Below, in pieces: positions 13,822 to 16,208 of a stretch of DNA of 16,208 bases (positions are counted from its first letter, which is position 1; each line of letters starts with the position of its first letter). Made by a program: the position numbers and the translations under genes. The stretch is from Prevotellaceae bacterium UBA1720 (GTDB taxonomy: Bacteria > Bacteroidota > Bacteroidia > Bacteroidales > Bacteroidaceae), in the NCBI GenBank assembly GCA_002317475.1, contig DCIS01000061.1, forward strand, positions 1-16,208. Direction: 5' to 3'. Under the pieces are notes generated by a model. That model ran no database searches. It had not been told where the DNA came from and saw nothing but the letters and a program-made list of their open reading frames with translations.

Positions 13822-15597
13822 ATGATAAGAAAAGTATGTTTGGCCATAATGGCAAGTATGATGCTTGCAGGTCAAGTCAATGCAAAGAACGAGAAGACCA
13901 TCACCCTCACATACAAGGGTAACAAGGTAACTGTGGTGAACAATGCCAAGGACAGTACCAAGGTAACTGTTGACGGCAGTCATATCACCCTCAACAGCCA
14001 GTACACTCAGCCCATCCATGTCACCCTCCAGGGAAAGAGCGAGGATGGAACGTTCGTGCTGAAGAACAGTGGTCGTGTCAAACTCTCACTGAACAATCTG
14101 GACCTTACCTCCAAGGAGGGTGCTGCCCTGTGGCTGAAGAACAAGAAGCGTGTGGAGATTGTTGCACCCAAGGGTACTACCAATAACCTCGTCATCGTGG
14201 AATGTCAGGACACTGCCAAATACAAGGCAGCCTGCATCTTTGCCAAGGAAAATATCAAGTTCTCGGGCAAAGGTACACTCAATGTCACCTCTGAGGGCAA
14301 GGGTTGTAAGGGTATCAATTCCAAAGGTAATATCACCATCGATGAACTCACACTGAACGTTGAGACCAAGGGTGACAACTGGAACAGCAGCCGTGGTAAG
14401 TTCGGCGGCATGGGCGGCTTCGGTGGCGGCTTCGGAGGTGGTTTCCCAGGTGGCGGTGAAGGCGGTTTCCCCGACTTCGGAGGCTTTGGTGGCTTCCCTG
14501 GTGGCGACTTCAACCCTGACAGCATACCCAACTTTGGAGGTGGCTTCCCAGGTGGTGGCTTCGGTGGTGGCTTCGGAGGTGGCTTCGGTGGTGGTCATCG
14601 TGAACACATGGAAGGTGACAGCATCCGTGGTCATCGCGGTCCTCGTGGCGGCTTTGGTGGTCCTCGTGAACGTATGGAGGGTGACAGCATTCGTGGTCCT
14701 CGTGGCGGCATGGGCGGCTTTGGTGGTGGCTTCCCCGGTGGTATGGGTGGCTTTGGTGGCTTCGGCGGTGAGTTCAATCCCGACAGCATTCCCAATTTCG
14801 GCGGCGGCTTCCCCGGTGGTATGGGCGGCTTCGGTGGCTTCGGCGGTGGTTTCCCCGGTTTCGGCGGTGGTGACGACGACGAGGACGGTGAAGGCGGTGG
14901 TTTCGTAATTCCTCCCATGGGTGGAGGTGGTGGTCACGGCAATGCCAAGGCTATCTGCTGTGTAGGCGACATGACCATCAATTCCGGTACCATCAAGATC
15001 AAGACTGCCTTCCACGGTGGTGAGGGTCTCGAGAGCAAGCAGGTTATGACCTTTAATGGTGGTGACATCTATATCGATGCTGTTGATGATGCTATCAACT
15101 GTGCTAAGCAGATGGTTTTCAACGGTGGCACCATCGTGGCCAAGAGTTCTACCAACGATGCAGTAGACTGTAACGGTTCACGTCAGCCTATCATCATCAA
15201 TGGTGGCACCATCTACGCCTGGAGCAGCACGGGTAGTCCCGAGGAGGGTATGGACTGTGACTTCTCTGCCATCATCATCAATGGTGGACGTCTCTTCACC
15301 ATGGGTGGAGGTATGGGTGAGGAACCCTCAAAGCCCAGCGCCAAGTCGGCCAAGCAACCTGCGGTGATGATCACCAACCTCGTCATCGAGGAAGGTGACC
15401 AGATCGAGGTCTACGAAGGCACTCCCGAGAAGCCAGGCAAGAAGATCGACAGCTTCAGCGGTCCATTCAACCTCCGTCAGAGTGCCAGTGTCCTCTCTTA
15501 TCCAGAATTCCAGCCCGGTGGCACCTATTTTGTAAAAACCAAGCAGAAAACCGTATCCTTCACCTTCACCGAGAACTATGTGAAAGTAAGATCATAA
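13822..15597 (+). CDS. Secreted Cthe_2159-like carbohydrate-binding beta-helix protein with Gly-rich insertion
   Basis: 591 residues with a signal peptide (1-21, cleavage after VNA). Residues about 45-185 and 374-495 are short repeating beta-strands typical of the Cthe_2159 family (polygalacturonate-binding parallel beta-helix). Examples are INSKGNITIDELTLNV (165-180), HGGEGLESKQVMTFNGGDI (398-416), DAINCAKQMVFNGGTI (423-438), and INGGTIYAWSSTG with EGMDCD (459-480). Between them, residues 192-373 are an almost pure Gly/Phe/Pro/Met insertion of GGFGG-type repeats. This contains two copies of FNPDSIPNFGGGFPGG (230-245, 318-333), two MEGDSIRG-type units (263-270, 285-292) and an acidic patch DDDEDGEG (351-358). 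Residues 515-591 are a C-terminal beta domain. It probably binds acidic glycans at the cell surface. The gene lies 125 bp after the phosphatase gene, separated by a terminator, and no convincing promoter was found in the gap. Confidence 0.85.
   Translation: MIRKVCLAIMASMMLAGQVNAKNEKTITLTYKGNKVTVVNNAKDSTKVTVDGSHITLNSQYTQPIHVTLQGKSEDGTFVLKNSGRVKLSLNNLDLTSKEGAALWLKNKKRVEIVAPKGTTNNLVIVECQDTAKYKAACIFAKENIKFSGKGTLNVTSEGKGCKGINSKGNITIDELTLNVETKGDNWNSSRGKFGGMGGFGGGFGGGFPGGGEGGFPDFGGFGGFPGGDFNPDSIPNFGGGFPGGGFGGGFGGGFGGGHREHMEGDSIRGHRGPRGGFGGPRERMEGDSIRGPRGGMGGFGGGFPGGMGGFGGFGGEFNPDSIPNFGGGFPGGMGGFGGFGGGFPGFGGGDDDEDGEGGGFVIPPMGGGGGHGNAKAICCVGDMTINSGTIKIKTAFHGGEGLESKQVMTFNGGDIYIDAVDDAINCAKQMVFNGGTIVAKSSTNDAVDCNGSRQPIIINGGTIYAWSSTGSPEEGMDCDFSAIIINGGRLFTMGGGMGEEPSKPSAKSAKQPAVMITNLVIEEGDQIEVYEGTPEKPGKKIDSFSGPFNLRQSASVLSYPEFQPGGTYFVKTKQKTVSFTFTENYVKVRS
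14397..14940 (+). repeat. Gly-rich coding repeat (GGCTTCGGTGGT-type units)
   Basis: About 540 bp of short GGC/GGT/TTC repeats within the beta-helix gene. The FNPDSIPNFGGGFPGG block recurs at 14509-14556 and 14773-14820, and the MEGDSIRG unit at 14608-14631 and 14674-14697. Frame is kept throughout. Synonymous codons differ between copies, so the duplications are not fresh. Confidence 0.85.
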
Positions 15598-15643
15598 AGC
15601 TTTTCAACTGGCCCATTTGAGCCATTGTTTAGTTCAAAACCAT

Positions 15644-15680
15644 AAAAGCAGATATCGAAATCTATCGGTATCTGCTTTTT
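15644..15680 (+). terminator. Intrinsic terminator after the beta-helix gene
   Basis: AAAAGCAGATATCGA (15644-15658) pairs with 15665-15679 over 15 base pairs with one G-U, around a six-base loop, and the T-run at 15676-15680 ends the hairpin. It lies about 50 bp past the stop codon. The A-rich left arm gives only a weak U-tract on the opposite strand. Confidence 0.85.
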
Positions 15681-15976
15681 AAGTAAGTGATCAAATTTAT
15701 TTATACTATGTTTAGCAAGTGACTTTCCCTAATATCTGCACTCTCTTTTGAACATCTTTCTCCTTGATTTTCAGTTATGATGCCCGCATCACTCCTTCAA
15801 ATTCAAGAAGAAATCTGAATCAAAAATAGAGCACATCTATTATAAAAATAATTTTGATTACTTACTTATTGGAAAGTTTTTATTAATTTTGCACTAATAT
15901 TGTGTAGTAATTCGCAAAAACACTGCGTCTAAAGAGGTAAAGAGAGACAATAACGATTTCAAAATAACATAAAACG
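15681..15976. other. AT-rich non-coding gap before the M16 peptidase gene
   Basis: I see no convincing gene here. It holds a 14-bp palindrome, TGATGC-CC-GCATCA, at 15778-15791 and a -7-like promoter element near 15884. The minus-strand reading is broken by stops and I cannot assign it to any family. Confidence 0.5.
15884..15891 (+). promoter_or_regulatory. Possible -7 element for the M16 peptidase gene
   Basis: TAATTTTG matches TAnnTTTG about 85 bp before the ATG at 15977. No clear TTTG lies 19-21 bp upstream, so confidence is limited. Confidence 0.4.
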
Positions 15977-16208
15977 ATGAAAAAAGTATTTCTTTTGATT
16001 GTGCTGGCAGTCAGCGCTTTAGCAGCTAAGGCACAGCAGATGAACCAGCCCCTGCCCATTGACGAGAAGGTCAAGGTAGGCAAACTGGACAACGGACTGA
16101 CCTACTACATCCGTCACAACGAGGAACCTAAGGGTCAGGCAGTCTTCTACATCGCCCACAAGGTGGGTTCTATTCAGGAGGATGACAACCAGCAGGGTCT
16201 GGCACACT
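15977..16208 (+). CDS. M16-family zinc peptidase, N-terminal part (runs off right edge)
   Basis: From ATG at 15977 the frame is open for 77 codons to the window end. Residues 1-19 are a signal peptide (MKKVFLLIVLAVSALAAKA, cleavage before QQ). The mature start PLPIDEKVKVGKLDNGLTYY and the following IRHNEEPKGQAVFYIAHKVGS are the N-terminal strand region of pitrilysin/insulinase-type M16 peptidases. The last codons read QQGLAH, whose His77 would be the first His of the zinc-binding HxxEH motif (normally GLAHFLEHM). Members in Bacteroidota are about 930-950-residue periplasmic peptidases with two M16 units. The family call is strong; catalytic competence cannot be judged because the motif is cut. 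Confidence 0.92.
   Translation, partial: MKKVFLLIVLAVSALAAKAQQMNQPLPIDEKVKVGKLDNGLTYYIRHNEEPKGQAVFYIAHKVGSIQEDDNQQGLAH

Noticed and set aside
14086..15015. 309-codon minus-strand ORF rich in Thr/Ala/Glu
   Set aside because: It is the reverse reading of the Gly-rich repeat and has no independent start context or family.

Overview
The window is a chromosomal stretch from a member of the Bacteroidota, most likely Prevotellaceae (Prevotella/Segatella-like). Three things point there: a SusC/RagA-type TonB-linked receptor, a fused DAHP synthase-chorismate mutase of the kind known from Prevotella and Bacteroides, and promoters of the Bacteroidota form TTTG-N19/20-TAnnTTTG in AT-rich gaps. Start codons lack clear Shine-Dalgarno sequences. 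The genus is inferred from protein character, not from a marker gene.

Left part (minus strand, 1-5179). The 5' end of a susC-like gene runs off the left edge and has its own promoter. Next comes a compact operon for phenylalanine and tyrosine, transcribed leftward: pheA (prephenate dehydratase with ACT domain), a class I aminotransferase overlapping pheA by 20 bp, the DAHP synthase/chorismate mutase fusion, and tyrA. Together these cover the first step of the shikimate pathway, chorismate to prephenate, both branch reactions and a plausible final transamination. Upstream of pheA I find a complete ribosome-mediated attenuator: a 16-residue leader peptide, MKQFFGTYYYYFYFSK, in which 9 residues are Phe or Tyr, a 1:2 hairpin, an 8-bp antiterminator, and a 10-bp intrinsic terminator with a U-rich tail. 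The operon ends at a second intrinsic terminator at 721-757. Its spacers hold simple-sequence repeats (7-bp and 10-bp periods), and the spacer before tyrA holds an internally deleted remnant of a four-helix-bundle (S23/IVP-like) gene framed by a perfect 20-bp inverted repeat.

Middle (plus strand, 5318-9398). A divergent gene encodes a 982-residue protein with two receiver-like domains (the first lacking the phospho-acceptor, the second apparently intact) and a PPDK/PEP-synthase-type ATP-binding domain, but no visible phosphohistidine domain. Forty-six bp downstream is a secreted, extremely Lys/Glu/Ala-rich coiled-coil protein with EKA tandem repeats.

Right part (plus strand, 9536-16208). Three genes for exported proteins follow: a 1386-residue multidomain protein with carbohydrate-binding-like modules and a C-terminal HCX5R protein tyrosine phosphatase domain; a 591-residue Cthe_2159-like beta-helix protein interrupted by about 180 residues of Gly/Phe-rich repeat; and the start of an M16 zinc peptidase cut off by the window edge at the first His of its HxxEH motif. 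Good hairpin terminators follow the phosphatase and beta-helix genes. I see no tRNA, rRNA, CRISPR array or intact insertion sequence.
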